DNA from: an uncultured Brevundimonas sp.
GTDB taxonomy: Bacteria > Pseudomonadota > Alphaproteobacteria > Caulobacterales > Caulobacteraceae
Assembly (NCBI RefSeq): GCF_937863155.1
Contig: NZ_CALMFB010000043.1
Coordinates: 1 to 49,029, forward strand
Length of the DNA: 49,029 nt
Direction: 5' to 3'
Shown: positions 8,661-18,464 of the stretch, piece by piece
Position numbering within the stretch: position 1 is the first letter of the stretch
Layout of the letters: each line of letters opens with the position of its first letter
The notes under the pieces: model-generated
What the model saw: only the letters and a program-made list of their open reading frames with translations
What the model was told of the DNA's origin: nothing
Databases searched by the model: none
Made by a program: the position numbers and the translations under genes

Positions 8661-9127
8661 TCGGCCACCGTCTCTTGCGGCGCCTGTTCAGGATGGGCCG
8701 GCGCCACCCGCGCGGGCCAGCGCTCCGACAGGTCGGTGACCACGGCGTCCAGGCATTCCACGTCGATGCGCAGATCCCCGCCGCCGGCGAACATCAGGAT
8801 CACACGGCCGCCCGGCGCCTCGACCGGCTCGAAGTCGATGGCCAGAAGCTCCAGCGCCGATTCGGGGCCGCGCGGCAGGCGCCGGCTCTTGACCGCCTGG
8901 ACGTCGCCGAACTGCATGGCCGCCATCACCCGCGTGCCGCCGCATTCCCAGCAGAAGCGCGACAGGGCGATGGTCACCCGCCGGGCCGACTTCTCCCACA
9001 CGATATCGACCGGCCGCAGGATGGAGTCCTGAAGCGCGGCCGACATGATCTGCAGATCGTCGGCGTCGGCCGCCAGCATACGCAGCGGCGTCGGAGGCGT
9101 CTTGGCGGGGGCCTCTTCAGTGGCCAT
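8657..9127 (-). CDS. DUF2948 family protein
   Basis: The protein has 156 residues with the core [20 protein letters not shown] followed by [13 protein letters not shown], typical of DUF2948. This uncharacterised alphaproteobacterial family is usually encoded next to murA. It overlaps the murA stop by 11 nt and the UPF0262 gene by 4 nt, which indicates a tightly coupled operon. No enzyme motif is recognised. Confidence 0.87.
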   Translation of the reverse strand: MATEEAPAKTPPTPLRMLAADADDLQIMSAALQDSILRPVDIVWEKSARRVTIALSRFCWECGGTRVMAAMQFGDVQAVKSRRLPRGPESALELLAIDFEPVEAPGGRVILMFAGGGDLRIDVECLDAVVTDLSERWPARVAPAHPEQAPQETVAE

Positions 9128-10412
9128 CGGAATCGTCCTCGCCGTGGATGCGGCGGATCTGGGCGCCGCAGGCCCCCAGCTTCTCTTCCAGACGCTCGAA
9201 CCCGCGATCCAGGTGATAGACGCGGCCCACCGTCGTTTCGCCCTGGGCGACCAGCCCCGCGATCACCAGGCTGACCGAGGCGCGCAGGTCGGTGGCCATC
9301 ACCGGGGCGCCATGCAGAACCTCGACCCCGTTCACGCGCGCCTCGCCCGCATGAACCGCGATGTCGGCGCCCAGCCGCGCCAGCTCGGGCGCGTGCATGA
9401 AGCGATTCTCGAAGATGGTCTCATGGATGACGCTGGTCCCTTCGGCCGTGGTCATCAGGGCCATGAACTGGGCCTGCAGGTCGGTGGCGAAGCCGGGATA
9501 GATTTCGGTGGTCACATCCACCGCCTTCAGCCGCCGGGCCGGATCGCGCCGCACGATGACGCCGTCGTCGGTGGGGGTGATCTCGACCCCCGCCTGGATC
9601 ATCTTGTCGGTCAGGGCCTGGATCAGATCGGCGCGCGCGTGGGTCAGTCGCACCTCGCCCCCCGCCATGGCGGCGGCGACGGCATAGCTGCCCATCTCGA
9701 TCCGGTCGGGAATGACCGACCAGTCGGTCCCGTTCAGCGAGGTGACGCCGTCGATGGTCAGGACATCGGTGTCCAGCCCCTGGATCCGCGCGCCCATGGC
9801 GATCAGACAGCGGGCCAGGTCGCCGATCTCGGGCTCGCGCGCCGCATTGCGCAGAACCGTGGTCCCGTTCGCCAGCACCGCGGCCAGCAGCGCATGCTCG
9901 GTGGCGCCGACCGAGACGAAGGGAAAGACGATCTCGGCGCCGCGCAGGCCCTTCGGGGCCGTGGCCGAGACATAGCCCTCATCCAGTTCGATCGAGGCGC
10001 CCAGACGGCTCAAGGCGTCGATATGCAGATCGACCGGCCGCGCCCCGATGGTGCAGCCGCCCGGCAGCGACACCCGCGCATGGCCGGTGCGCGCCAAAAG
10101 CGGCCCCAGCACATTGAACGAGGCCCGCATCTGACGCACCAGCTCATACGGGGCGAAGGTGGAGGTGATCGCCTTGGCGTCGAACAGGGTCTGCTGGCCG
10201 TCCGGCCCGTCCGATTCGGTGACCGTGATGCCGAACTGGCGCAGCAACTGGCCCAGGAATTTGGTGTCCGCCAGGCGCGGCATATTGGTCAGCCGCAGGG
10301 GCTGATCCGTCAGGATCGAGGCGGCCATCAGCTTGATGGCGGAATTCTTGGCGCCGCTGATCGGGATTTCGCCGAACAGCTGGGCGCCGCCCTGGATGGC
10401 GATGCGGTCCAT
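9117..10412 (-). CDS. murA: UDP-N-acetylglucosamine 1-carboxyvinyltransferase
   Basis: The protein has 431 residues, slightly longer than the usual ~419. The N-terminus [20 protein letters not shown] holds the Lys-Asn substrate-binding motif. The flexible loop with the catalytic and fosfomycin-reactive cysteine is present ([13 protein letters not shown], Cys near residue 119), and [20 protein letters not shown] includes the conserved active-site Asp. MurA makes UDP-GlcNAc-enolpyruvate from UDP-GlcNAc and PEP, the first committed step of peptidoglycan synthesis. It heads the operon murA-DUF2948-UPF0262. Retention of Cys rather than Asp predicts fosfomycin sensitivity of the enzyme itself. Confidence 0.97.
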   Translation of the reverse strand: MDRIAIQGGAQLFGEIPISGAKNSAIKLMAASILTDQPLRLTNMPRLADTKFLGQLLRQFGITVTESDGPDGQQTLFDAKAITSTFAPYELVRQMRASFNVLGPLLARTGHARVSLPGGCTIGARPVDLHIDALSRLGASIELDEGYVSATAPKGLRGAEIVFPFVSVGATEHALLAAVLANGTTVLRNAAREPEIGDLARCLIAMGARIQGLDTDVLTIDGVTSLNGTDWSVIPDRIEMGSYAVAAAMAGGEVRLTHARADLIQALTDKMIQAGVEITPTDDGVIVRRDPARRLKAVDVTTEIYPGFATDLQAQFMALMTTAEGTSVIHETIFENRFMHAPELARLGADIAVHAGEARVNGVEVLHGAPVMATDLRASVSLVIAGLVAQGETTVGRVYHLDRGFERLEEKLGACGAQIRRIHGEDDSDGH

Positions 10413-10509
10413 GTGATCCTTAAAACGCGCCGACGAAGCGGCGTGCTTCGGCGGATCGGCTATCTAGCAAGCGCACGTGGCGATGCGAAAGAGCGGTCGG
10501 CGATGACTT

Positions 10510-10662
10510 TCAGTTGCTCTTCCTGTCCGCCGGCGGCCGGGCGGCCTTGCGGCGCTTCAGATTGTCGCGAAGTGCGGCGGCCAGGCGGGCGGCGCGTTCG
10601 GCCTTGGCTTTATCCTGGGCCTTGCCCTCGGGACGGTCCGGCTTTTCGGGCGGCGCGGTCAT
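10510..10662 (-). CDS. Small basic protein of unknown function upstream of murA
   Basis: A 50-residue frame starting at ATG 10660-10662 (MTAPPEKPDRPEG...) ends just upstream of murA. It is rich in Lys, Arg and Ala, and its AALRDNLKRRKA core resembles small conserved alphaproteobacterial proteins with an ALRANLRRRK-type helix found near murA. No membrane segment or enzyme motif is seen. The start is supported by frame and composition only, so a non-coding alternative remains possible. Confidence 0.6.
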   Translation of the reverse strand: MTAPPEKPDRPEGKAQDKAKAERAARLAAALRDNLKRRKAARPPADRKSN

Positions 10663-10733
10663 GCCGCCATGTCGCCCGATCAAAACTTTTGCGCAAGCAG
10701 GCGATTTGGGGCTTTCCCCCCGGCGGACCTTTG

Positions 10734-10740
10734 GCTATAC
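10734..10740 (+). promoter_or_regulatory. Candidate -10 element of tRNA-Thr
   Basis: GCTATAC lies 20 nt before the tRNA-Thr gene and resembles the Caulobacter housekeeping -10 (GCTANAWC). No clear -35 was assigned. Confidence 0.4.
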
Positions 10741-10759
10741 GGCCGCTTCCTCAGATTTC

Positions 10760-10834
<75 letters not shown>

Positions 10835-10843
10835 CCTAAGACG

Positions 10844-10878
10844 AAGGCCCGGTCGATCAGACCGGGCCTTTTGTTTTT
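10844..10878 (+). terminator. Rho-independent terminator after tRNA-Thr
   Basis: A perfect 11-bp stem AAGGCCCGGTC/GACCGGGCCTT with a 5-nt loop is followed by TTGTTTTT. It ends exactly where the convergent minus-strand gene ends (10878). Confidence 0.93.
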
Positions 10879-11426
10879 CAGTCCTGTTCCAGCGCCGTGG
10901 GCGGATGGGCCGGGGCGCGGTGACGGCGAATCCGTTCGTCCCAGGCGTCCGAACGCGTGGCGGCGTCGCGAACGCGGAAAGGACTGTCCGGGTCGCGATA
11001 AAAACGGTCCATCCCGCGCGGATCATGCGAATAGGGGAACAGCCCGTTTTCCGTATGGTCGAACGACAGGTCCAGACGCCCGCTGTCGCCCAGCGGGATC
11101 GAAACCCACATGCCCACATCACGATAGCCGCCGGTGCCGATGCCGGCCGAGACCTCGCCGTGCAGGCGGCGGTCGTCGACGGGGCCGACCGGCTTGTCGA
11201 AGGCCGGCTCTCCGGGCTGGCGCTGGTCGATCCAGCGGGCGATCTGCTGGTCCGTGGTCAGATTGTGCGGTGTGGCCGTGTCCAGGGTGGTCTGCAACAC
11301 CGAAGGCGCGACATCGACCGGGGCTTCCACGGCCACGGGCGGCGCGACGGCGGCGCGGGCCGTCGCGATGACCGACTGCGGTTCATCCATGACCGTCACG
11401 GCCAGGATCATCAGGCTGATGAGCAT
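10878..11426 (-). CDS. Hypothetical secreted protein
   Basis: A 182-residue protein starting at ATG 11424-11426 (MLISLMILAVTVMDEPQSVI) with an upstream GAGGAG ribosome site at good spacing. The N-terminal hydrophobic stretch is short and could be a weak signal peptide. The middle has TTDQQIARWIDQRQPGEPAF, and the C-terminal half DDRRLHGEVSAGIGTGGYRD followed by MWVSIPLGDSGRLDLSFDHT reads like beta strands of an outer-membrane or periplasmic protein. I do not recognise the family. It converges on the tRNA-Thr terminator. Confidence 0.7.
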   Translation of the reverse strand: MLISLMILAVTVMDEPQSVIATARAAVAPPVAVEAPVDVAPSVLQTTLDTATPHNLTTDQQIARWIDQRQPGEPAFDKPVGPVDDRRLHGEVSAGIGTGGYRDVGMWVSIPLGDSGRLDLSFDHTENGLFPYSHDPRGMDRFYRDPDSPFRVRDAATRSDAWDERIRRHRAPAHPPTALEQD

Positions 11427-11485
11427 GCAGGCGCTCCTCTCGCCGCCCAGTCTAAACCAGATTGCGGCGAGAGGTTGGTCAAAAC

Positions 11486-12454
11486 TCAGACAGCGAGACG
11501 ACGTCTTTGCAAGGTGACGACCGCCGCCGCGCCCAGGATCAGCGCCAGCAGGATCATGGCCCACTCCGACAGCGTGGGCACCACGGCCGGCGTGTAGCTA
11601 TAGTCGTCGGAGGGCGTATTGACGTTGGAGCCGGAACCGGTGGTCACCACAATATCGACGGCGCCCAGCGCGGCGCCCGGCGGCGACACGGCGGTGATCT
11701 GGGTCGGGCTGTTCACGATATAGCTGGCCGCCGCCACGCCGCCGAAGGTCACGCCCGTCACGCCGACGAAATTGGTGCCGGTGATGACGACGCTGGTCGC
11801 CCCCGCCAGGCTGCCGCTGGCCGGCGCCAGAGACGTGACGGTCGGAAGTCCCACGGACATGACCCAGGGCCCCGGAGCCATGCCGACGAGCCGCAGCCGA
11901 TTGGAATCATAGCCCCCAGCCGAACAGCTATCGGCTGGACTAGCCGCGGCAAGCCCGTTCACGACCACAGCGCACACACCGTTGATATAGGCTTCCGGCG
12001 CATTGTTGCTCAGAAAGATGTTGTCGATGAACGCACCAGCGGCAACGACGCCACGCCAACGATAGATATCGATATTCGACGAGGTGATCGCACCTGCGCC
12101 ATTCGTCGTGACGCGGAAATCATGCAGGCGCGCCTGCGGATCGGTGTGCACGATGGTCTGCACACCATCCGATACGGTGTAGCCGGTGACCAACAACGAA
12201 ATGTCTGCGTTCGCCAGATTGGTCGCCAGCGGCGCCGCCGTGGTGAAACTGACGGTGATCACGTCCCCCGGAGTATAGGCCGCGCATACGGCAGGCGCGA
12301 CGCAGGTGACCTGAGTCTCGATATTGGCGGGCGTGCTGGCCGCTGTTACGTACGTATAGGTCACCTGCGCCGATGCAGGCGCAGCGACCAGCGCCACCCA
12401 CACGGCGGCCAGACAGCTCAGAAAAACACGCACACCCACCCCCCATTTCTTCAC
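11486..12454 (-). CDS. IPT/TIG-domain exported protein with IPTL-CTERM sorting signal
   Basis: The likely start is GTG 12452-12454 (VKKWGVGVRVFLSCLAAVWV), giving 322 residues with a signal peptide ending near APASAQ. A TTG start at 12514 would also be in frame. The C-terminal third has one IPT/TIG Ig-like repeat (PTVTSLAPASGSLAGATSVV and following). The extreme C-terminus VPTLSEWAMILLALILGAAA followed by an Arg cluster is the IPTL-CTERM signal: motif, membrane helix, basic tail. Family knowledge says such proteins are processed by exosortase H at the cell envelope. No exosortase lies in this window. It follows msrB, with an inverted repeat in the gap. Confidence 0.88.
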   Translation of the reverse strand: MKKWGVGVRVFLSCLAAVWVALVAAPASAQVTYTYVTAASTPANIETQVTCVAPAVCAAYTPGDVITVSFTTAAPLATNLANADISLLVTGYTVSDGVQTIVHTDPQARLHDFRVTTNGAGAITSSNIDIYRWRGVVAAGAFIDNIFLSNNAPEAYINGVCAVVVNGLAAASPADSCSAGGYDSNRLRLVGMAPGPWVMSVGLPTVTSLAPASGSLAGATSVVITGTNFVGVTGVTFGGVAAASYIVNSPTQITAVSPPGAALGAVDIVVTTGSGSNVNTPSDDYSYTPAVVPTLSEWAMILLALILGAAAVVTLQRRRLAV

Positions 12455-12490
12455 GGCGCCGCCCTCAGCAGCGCTTCCCGAAAGGCGATC

Positions 12491-12508
12491 AATTGCGAAA
12501 TCGCAATT
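12491..12508. promoter_or_regulatory. Perfect inverted repeat upstream of the IPTL-CTERM gene
   Basis: AATTGCGA and TCGCAATT are separated by 2 nt, a perfect 8+8 dyad. It sits 37 nt before the GTG start in an otherwise GC-rich gap and has the size of a dimeric repressor operator. The regulator is unknown. Confidence 0.45.
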
Positions 12509-12562
12509 TCCCAACGGTTAGCCGCTGAACGCCCCACAGGCAAGAACGAGGGTTTCCGAGTG

Positions 12563-13030
12563 TCAGGCCGCGCCGTCGCCGCGCCCCAGCGGGTCCGGCA
12601 GGGCTTCCCCCTCTGGCACGAAGCTCAAGGCGACCGAGTTGATGCAGTAGCGGTCGCCGGTGGGCGGCGGGCCGTCGGGGAAGACATGGCCCTGATGGCT
12701 GTCACAGCGGGCGCAGCGGGTCTCGATACGGATCATGCCATAGCTGGCGTCCCGCACCGGGCGGACATGGGCCGGATCGACAGGCTGGGTAAAGCTGGGC
12801 CAGCCGGTGCCGCTCTCGAACTTGGTCGCGCTGCGGAACAGGGGCAGGCCGCACTGACGGCAGCAGAACACGCCGGCGCGTTTCTCGCCCAGCAAGGTCC
12901 CGCAGAACGGCGCCTCGGTGCCGTGCGCCAGCAGGACGCGCTTTTCCTCGGGCGACAGAGCGGCCTCCAGCGCATCGCGCTCGGCCTCGGTCGGCGGGGT
13001 CAGGTCATAGCCGGCGGCGGATCGGGTCAT
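12563..13030 (-). CDS. msrB: Peptide-methionine (R)-S-oxide reductase MsrB
   Basis: A 155-residue protein starting at ATG 13028-13030 ([20 protein letters not shown]). The frame is open further upstream but overlaps the S41-like gene on the same strand. It has the two zinc-binding CxxC pairs ([10 protein letters not shown] and [12 protein letters not shown]), the [12 protein letters not shown] substrate-site motif and the catalytic Cys in [11 protein letters not shown]. It reduces methionine-R-sulfoxide in proteins. It has no signal peptide and so is cytoplasmic. It is transcribed towards the IPTL-CTERM gene. Confidence 0.96.
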   Translation of the reverse strand: MTRSAAGYDLTPPTEAERDALEAALSPEEKRVLLAHGTEAPFCGTLLGEKRAGVFCCRQCGLPLFRSATKFESGTGWPSFTQPVDPAHVRPVRDASYGMIRIETRCARCDSHQGHVFPDGPPPTGDRYCINSVALSFVPEGEALPDPLGRGDGAA

Positions 13031-13101
13031 GCGTCTGAAATAGGAAGGGCCGGGCAAGGGTTCCACCCTGCCCGGCCCCGCAGTCGTCGCGAACGACGAT
13101 C

Positions 13102-14580
13102 TTACTGGAACAGCGTGCCGACCCAGGTCCGCACCGCGGTCTCGTCCGCCGGGTTGCCGGTGTAGGCCAGGCCCTGCGCGGGTTGATAGGGCTGGTTGTC
13201 GCCGCGCTGGCGGGTGGTCCAGGCCTTGTGGCCATAGCTCAGGTCCGCATAGTTCGACGGCAGGCGCACCACGGTCGGCTCGATGAAGATCGAGTCCACG
13301 CCGGTGGTCGAACCCGCCAGACGCACGTTCGGCAGGCGCGTCAGCATGTCCAGCACATCCAGGCAGCCGCCGGTGCAACCCCCGTCGACCAGCACCACCA
13401 CCGGCCCCTGAACGGGGTTGGCCGCGCCGGTGTCTTCGGCCAGGGGGCGGCCCGGCATGGCGAAGGTCTGCTGGCCGGCGGCCAGGGCGGCGTCGAAGGC
13501 GGCCACGATGGCGGCCGTCTGTTCGATCACCGACGCCGATTCCTGCACGAAGCGCGGATCGGCCTGCATGCGGGCCAGGGTGTCGACGAACCACTGACGG
13601 TTGGCCGGGGTGGCGCGATAGGTGATGGTTCCGGCCTCGGGCTGGCGCGGGGCGGTGAACTCAGGCGTCCAGATGCGGTTGGCCAGGCCATAGCCGCGCG
13701 CCGTCGCATTCATCGACGAGCCTTCGGCGCCGCGCAGATCGATCACGAAGCCCTGGGGCCCGCGCAGGGTCTGCACCTGGCTTTCGACCTGGCCGAAGAA
13801 GCCGGCCCAGTCGGCGTTGTCCGCCAGCGAATGCACATTGATCCACGGGCGGCCGTTGATCGTCTCGATCGCCAGGGGGGTGGCGCCGGGCGTATAGACG
13901 GCGCCACGATAGGCGGCCTCGATCTGGGCCGCGTCGATGGGCTGGATCTTCAGCTCATATTCGCGCTCGCGGCGGCCCTGACGGAAGGTGCAGAACTGCG
14001 GCATGCCGGTGGCGAAGGTGTTGTTGCGGTTCCACAGCAGATAGGGCGCCGTGCGCACCCGGCCGGATTCAGTGTTCAGATCGCCTTCCCACAGGTCCAG
14101 CTTGGACCGCGCCAGATCTTCGGCCGAAACGCCGTTGCACGACACCAGGACAGAACCGATCGGCGGGGCGCCACGCAGGCCCTGGCGCACATAGGCGACT
14201 TCATACTGATTGCCCGACCAGCGGGTGGTGAAGCCCGGCCAGGCGATGGCGAAGAACGGCCCCAGACCTTCGTAGGTCGGACGGATGGCGATGTTCCCGT
14301 CGCGGAAGCCGTTGGCGTAATAACGCATCAGATAGGCGTGGGTGTCGCCACTCTGGACCTGACCGGCCTTGCCCTGGGCCTCGGCCAGGCCGGCGTCCAG
14401 CCAGCTGCGGAAACGGTCGCCGGCGGCGCCCGGAATCACGGCGGCGGGGTGGTTGTCGCGCAGTTGATCATGGGCGGCCTGCAGATCCTGGCGGGCCAGG
14501 GTGCGGAAGTCCTGAGCCTGCGCCGCACCGGCGACGACGGTCAGGGCCAGGGTGGAAGCGGCGGAAATCAGTCGAAGCAT
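13102..14580 (-). CDS. Peptidase S41-like secreted protein lacking the nucleophile Ser
   Basis: A 492-residue protein starting at ATG 14578-14580 with a signal peptide ([20 protein letters not shown] then QAQ). A PDZ-like central region is followed by a TSPc-like core: [20 protein letters not shown] and [20 protein letters not shown]. In related S41 proteins I would expect a CASACLD-type motif with the catalytic Ser. Here it reads CTGGCLD, so Ser is replaced by Gly (near residue 404). The protein is therefore probably not a normal serine protease and may be a binding protein. It is divergent from the carboxylase gene at 14758. Confidence 0.8.
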   Translation of the reverse strand: MLRLISAASTLALTVVAGAAQAQDFRTLARQDLQAAHDQLRDNHPAAVIPGAAGDRFRSWLDAGLAEAQGKAGQVQSGDTHAYLMRYYANGFRDGNIAIRPTYEGLGPFFAIAWPGFTTRWSGNQYEVAYVRQGLRGAPPIGSVLVSCNGVSAEDLARSKLDLWEGDLNTESGRVRTAPYLLWNRNNTFATGMPQFCTFRQGRREREYELKIQPIDAAQIEAAYRGAVYTPGATPLAIETINGRPWINVHSLADNADWAGFFGQVESQVQTLRGPQGFVIDLRGAEGSSMNATARGYGLANRIWTPEFTAPRQPEAGTITYRATPANRQWFVDTLARMQADPRFVQESASVIEQTAAIVAAFDAALAAGQQTFAMPGRPLAEDTGAANPVQGPVVVLVDGGCTGGCLDVLDMLTRLPNVRLAGSTTGVDSIFIEPTVVRLPSNYADLSYGHKAWTTRQRGDNQPYQPAQGLAYTGNPADETAVRTWVGTLFQ

Positions 14581-14757
14581 AGGATGGATCGCTCCAGGGA
14601 GGGGTCTTACTTGCAGGCATGCGTTAAACCCCATCCACGACACGCTTGCAAAGCCCGCACGCCTGCGACGTGTTCGTCCGGGTTTACTCGTTCCCATGCG
14701 CGTCCTAATCCGGGGCGGCCCGGCCACGACCGGCGGGGCGGTCGGGCCCGCTGTCGC

Positions 14758-16740
14758 ATGTTCAAGAAAATCCTCATCGCCAACCGCGGCGAGATCGCCG
14801 TCCGCATCATCAAGACATGCCGGAAAATGGGCATTGCGACGGTGCAGGTCTATTCCGAGGCCGACGCCGGCTCCCTGGCCGTCGAGATGGCGGACGAGGC
14901 GGTGCTGATCGGCCCGGCCCCGGCGGCCCAGTCCTATCTGCTGGCGGACAGGATCATCGAGGCGGTGCGGCAAACGGGCGCGGAGGCGATCCACCCCGGC
15001 TTCGGCTTCCTGTCGGAAAACGCCGGCTTCGCCCGACGCCTGCGCGACGAGGGAATCGCTTTTATCGGCCCGAACCCCGAGGCCATCGAGGCCATGGGCG
15101 ACAAGATCACGTCCAAGAAATTCGCCGCCGAGGCGGGCGTCTCGACCGTGCCGGGCCACATGGGCCTGATCGAAACACCCGAGGAAGCCGTGCGGATCGC
15201 GCGTGAGATCGGCTATCCGGTGATGATCAAGGCCTCGGCCGGCGGCGGGGGCAAGGGCATCCGCGTGGCCGAGAGCGACGCCGACATGGCCGAGGGCTTC
15301 GCCGTCGTGAAGGCCGAGGCGTTGAACGCCTTTGGCGACGACCGGGTCTTTCTTGAGAAATTCATCGTCGATCCGCGCCACATCGAGATTCAGGTGCTGG
15401 GCGACAAGCACGGCAATGTCGTCCACCTGTTCGAGCGTGAATGCTCGATCCAACGTCGCAACCAGAAGGTCATCGAAGAGGCTCCCTCTCCCCTGCTGGA
15501 CGAAAAGACCCGCGCCGAGATGGGCGCCCAGGCCGTCGCTCTGGCCAAGGCGGTGAACTATGACAGCGCCGGCACGGTCGAATTCGTCGCCGGCCAGGAC
15601 AAATCCTTCTATTTCCTGGAGATGAACACCCGTCTTCAGGTCGAGCATCCGGTGACCGAGCTGATCACCGGCGTCGATCTGGTCGAACAGATGATCCGCT
15701 CGGCCTGGGGCGAACACCTGGCGTTCAAGCAGGACGATCTGAAGATCGACGGCTGGGCCATCGAAAGCCGCATCTACGCCGAAGACCCCTATCGCGGCTT
15801 CCTGCCGTCCATCGGCCGACTGGTCCGCTATGAGCAGCCCGAGGAAGGCGATCAGGGCGACTACACGGTCCGCAACGATTCCGGCGTGCGCGAGGGCGAC
15901 GAGGTGTCGATGTTCTATGACCCCATGATCGCCAAACTGTGCGCCTGGGCGCCGACGCGCGACGGCGCCATCGACGGCATGGCGCGGGCGCTGGAAGACA
16001 CGCATCTGGCCGGGGTCGGCCACAACATCCCCTTCCTGTCGGCGGTGATGGACCAGGACCGGTTCCGATCCGGCGCCCTGACCACCCGATATATCCAGGA
16101 CGAATTCCCCGACGGCTTCCACGGCCTGACGCCGTCGCGGGCTCAGGCGGACCAGATGATCGCCGCCGCCTGCGCCATGAACGAGATCGCGGCCGAACAG
16201 GCCGGCGATCCGTCGGACCGCACCGACTGGATCGTGATGATCGACCGCGAACCGCACGGCGTCAGCCTGTCCTATGACGACGACGAGGCGTTGATCCTGG
16301 ACCTGACGGGTCAGGATCGGTCGCTGCGACTGGAAGCCATCGACTGGCGTCCCGGTCTGGCTCAGTTCCGCGCCGTGCTGGACGATCAGCCCTTCACCGC
16401 CGAGGTGAAGAAGACCGCCGACGGCTGGGACATCCGCCACCGCGCCGCCCGCGCACGCGTGCGGGTGCTGAGCCCCCGCCATGCCGAGCTTTACGCCCGC
16501 CTGCCCGAGAAACAGGCCGCCGACACCTCGAAACAGGTGCTGTCGCCCATGCCGGGCCTGGTCGTCTCCATCCCCGTCGCCGTGGGCCAGGAGGTCAAGA
16601 CTGGCGAGACCGTGGCCATCATCGAGGCCATGAAGATGCAGAACATCCTGAAGGCCGAACGCGACGGCGTCATCAAGACCATCGGCGCCCAGGCGGGCGA
16701 CCCGGTCGCCGCCGACGACGTGCTGGTGGAGTTCGAGTGA
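14758..16740 (+). CDS. pccA: Acetyl/propionyl-CoA carboxylase alpha subunit (biotin carboxylase + BCCP)
   Basis: A 660-residue protein starting at ATG 14758 (MFKKILIANRGEIAVRIIKT). The biotin carboxylase domain (~1-450) shows the ATP-grasp loop KASAGGGGKGIRV, FLEKFIVDPRHIEIQVLGDK and the metal site FYFLEMNTRLQVEHPVTE. A propionyl-CoA-carboxylase-type BT linker follows, and the C-terminal biotinyl domain carries EAMKMQN with the biotinylated Lys near 626. It carboxylates biotin for propionyl-CoA to methylmalonyl-CoA conversion. The beta subunit is not adjacent. The presence of the BT region favours PccA over the methylcrotonoyl-CoA type. Confidence 0.92.
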   Translation: MFKKILIANRGEIAVRIIKTCRKMGIATVQVYSEADAGSLAVEMADEAVLIGPAPAAQSYLLADRIIEAVRQTGAEAIHPGFGFLSENAGFARRLRDEGIAFIGPNPEAIEAMGDKITSKKFAAEAGVSTVPGHMGLIETPEEAVRIAREIGYPVMIKASAGGGGKGIRVAESDADMAEGFAVVKAEALNAFGDDRVFLEKFIVDPRHIEIQVLGDKHGNVVHLFERECSIQRRNQKVIEEAPSPLLDEKTRAEMGAQAVALAKAVNYDSAGTVEFVAGQDKSFYFLEMNTRLQVEHPVTELITGVDLVEQMIRSAWGEHLAFKQDDLKIDGWAIESRIYAEDPYRGFLPSIGRLVRYEQPEEGDQGDYTVRNDSGVREGDEVSMFYDPMIAKLCAWAPTRDGAIDGMARALEDTHLAGVGHNIPFLSAVMDQDRFRSGALTTRYIQDEFPDGFHGLTPSRAQADQMIAAACAMNEIAAEQAGDPSDRTDWIVMIDREPHGVSLSYDDDEALILDLTGQDRSLRLEAIDWRPGLAQFRAVLDDQPFTAEVKKTADGWDIRHRAARARVRVLSPRHAELYARLPEKQAADTSKQVLSPMPGLVVSIPVAVGQEVKTGETVAIIEAMKMQNILKAERDGVIKTIGAQAGDPVAADDVLVEFE

Positions 16741-17123
16741 GCGCGGCCGAACGGCTGGGCGACCTTTACCTGACCGCGTCCGGCCGGATCGGGCGGCGGG
16801 CGTTCGTGCTGGGCCTCGCGCCCTTGGCGGCGGGCTGGGCGGCCCTGATGTTGCTGACGCCGGATGCGCCGTCTTGGGCCGGGCGACTGGTCGCGGCGAT
16901 CCTGCTGTATCTGGCGGCCTGCGTGACGGCGCAGCGGCTGCATGACCGGGGCCGGGCCGGATGGTGGATCTGGCCGCTATTGGGCGCCGTGGTTGCGGCC
17001 TGGATTTGGCGCGAGACGCCGTTCGGCTGGGCGTTAGGCGTCCTGCTGCTGGCGCCCCTGGCCGATCTGGCCCTGCGGCCGGGCCAGGTGACGTTCAACC
17101 GCTATGGCGCGCCGCCGGCTTGA
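16737..17123 (+). CDS. DUF805 family membrane protein
   Basis: The protein has 128 residues and starts with GTG, overlapping the carboxylase stop by 4 nt. The family signature SGRIGRRAFVLGL is at the N-terminus, and TAQRLHDRGRAGWWIWPLLG follows membrane helices. About four helices are visible. DUF805 members are small inner-membrane proteins of unknown function. The overlap means it is co-translated with the carboxylase, though a functional link is not evident. Confidence 0.87.
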   Translation: MSAAERLGDLYLTASGRIGRRAFVLGLAPLAAGWAALMLLTPDAPSWAGRLVAAILLYLAACVTAQRLHDRGRAGWWIWPLLGAVVAAWIWRETPFGWALGVLLLAPLADLALRPGQVTFNRYGAPPA

Positions 17124-17169
17124 CCGCTTCCAGTCTCGTCTTTCACAGTGATGGGGGGAGGACGATGAC

Positions 17170-17703
17170 ATGGCCAAGACGAACGCCTTTTCCGAGATGC
17201 TGAGCTTCAAGGGGCGCATCGGACGCGGTGAATGGTGGCTGATCGGCTTCGGCTTTTCGATCTTGCAGTCGGTTGCGGCTTTCGCGGCGGCCACTGTTCT
17301 GATCGGCGCCGAGCATTTCGGCCCGGCCTTGAGAGAGCATCCGGTCTTTCACCAAATCCAGTTGGCGTTGGCGGCTCTGCTGTTCTGGCCCATTCTGGCG
17401 GCGTCTGTGAAACGCGCCCATGACCGCAGCGGCCCCGGCCTTCTGCCCTTCGTCTATATGGTGGCCAATCTGACCTTCCTGGCGATCCAGGTCTTTCAGC
17501 CGCAAATGTTCGAGATCGATCCGGCGGCCACGCCGACAACGCCTCAGCTTTTGCTGGGACTGGTAGGAATAGCTTTCATCCCTCTGGCGATCTGGCTGGT
17601 GATCTCGCTGGGATTACTGCCGGGCAAGAAGGGGGCGAACCGATACGGCCCTTCGCCCAAAGGGTCGGGACGCCACGATTATCAGGCCCCGCGCATCGAC
17701 TGA
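17170..17703 (+). CDS. DUF805 family membrane protein (second copy)
   Basis: The protein has 177 residues starting at ATG 17170, preceded by GGGGGGAGGAC as ribosome site. It has the same family features as the gene before it: FKGRIGRGEWWLIGFGFSIL, then AASVKRAHDRSGPGLLPFVY, and a C-terminal LPGKKGANRYGPSP typical of DUF805. Four hydrophobic segments are visible. It is a tandem paralog at 46 nt distance from the first, probably an old duplication since identity is low outside the motifs. Confidence 0.88.
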   Translation: MAKTNAFSEMLSFKGRIGRGEWWLIGFGFSILQSVAAFAAATVLIGAEHFGPALREHPVFHQIQLALAALLFWPILAASVKRAHDRSGPGLLPFVYMVANLTFLAIQVFQPQMFEIDPAATPTTPQLLLGLVGIAFIPLAIWLVISLGLLPGKKGANRYGPSPKGSGRHDYQAPRID

Positions 17704-17707
17704 GGCC

Positions 17708-18391
17708 TCAGACCGGCGGCGCGGCCTCGGTCACCTCGCCGAACACCGACTGAAACGCCGCCTTCAGGGCCGCGTCGGCGTCGTCCATCGAGGCGGTCAG
17801 GCCCAGGTCCAGCAGGCTGGTGACCCCATGTTCGGCGATGCCGCACGGCACGATGCCGGCGAAATGGTCCAGGTCGGGGTCCACGTTCAGGCTGACGCCG
17901 TGGAAACTGACCCAGCGGCGCACCTTGACCCCGATGGCGGCGATCTTGTCTTCGCGGCTCCAGCCCGCCCCCTTGCGCTCGACCCAGACGCCAACACGGC
18001 CGTCGCGCACCCCTGCGAGCACGCCCAGACGATCCAGCGCGCCGATGATCCACCCCTCCAGCCCGCGCACGAAGGCCCGCACGTCACGCCCGCGCCGGTT
18101 CAGGTCCAGCATGACATAGGCCACCCGCTGCCCCGGCCCGTGATAGGTGAACTGCCCCCCCCGCCCCGTGCGATGCACCGGAAACCGGTCGGGCATCAGA
18201 AGGTCGGCGTCCTTGCTGGACACCCCGGCGGTGTACAGGGGCGGATGCTCCAGCAGCCAGACCATCTCGGCCGCCTGGCCCTCGGCGATGGCGGCCACGC
18301 GCGCCTCCATGAACGCCACCGCGTCGTCATAGCCGACGGGGGCGGTGGAAACGGCCCATTCGACGGGCGGGCTTAACGGCTGGGAAAGCAT
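17708..18391 (-). CDS. lipB: Lipoyl(octanoyl) transferase LipB
   Basis: The protein has 227 residues. Motifs in order are [40 protein letters not shown] (substrate-binding lysine/His region), [19 protein letters not shown] (catalytic Lys) and the nucleophile Cys in [14 protein letters not shown]. LipB transfers octanoyl from acyl carrier protein to lipoyl domains of 2-oxoacid dehydrogenases and GcvH. It converges with the DUF805 gene and is divergent from the FliN-like gene. Confidence 0.96.
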   Translation of the reverse strand: MLSQPLSPPVEWAVSTAPVGYDDAVAFMEARVAAIAEGQAAEMVWLLEHPPLYTAGVSSKDADLLMPDRFPVHRTGRGGQFTYHGPGQRVAYVMLDLNRRGRDVRAFVRGLEGWIIGALDRLGVLAGVRDGRVGVWVERKGAGWSREDKIAAIGVKVRRWVSFHGVSLNVDPDLDHFAGIVPCGIAEHGVTSLLDLGLTASMDDADAALKAAFQSVFGEVTEAAPPV

Positions 18392-18464
18392 GACGCTTCA
18401 ATGTGGTCGGAGAGTGCGCCGTGCAAGTCCCTGCCCGGTCATCATCTCTGCAGTCGGGTTGCGC

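Noticed and set aside
13183-14757. Upstream part of the 1185-codon plus-strand frame reaching 16740
   Set aside because: Only the part from ATG 14758 is carboxylase. The earlier ~525 codons are antisense to the S41-like gene and the intergenic gap.
14581-16482. Upstream part of the 1126-codon minus-strand frame ending at 13102
   Set aside because: It is antisense to the carboxylase gene. The secreted S41-like protein starts at 14580 with a clear signal peptide.
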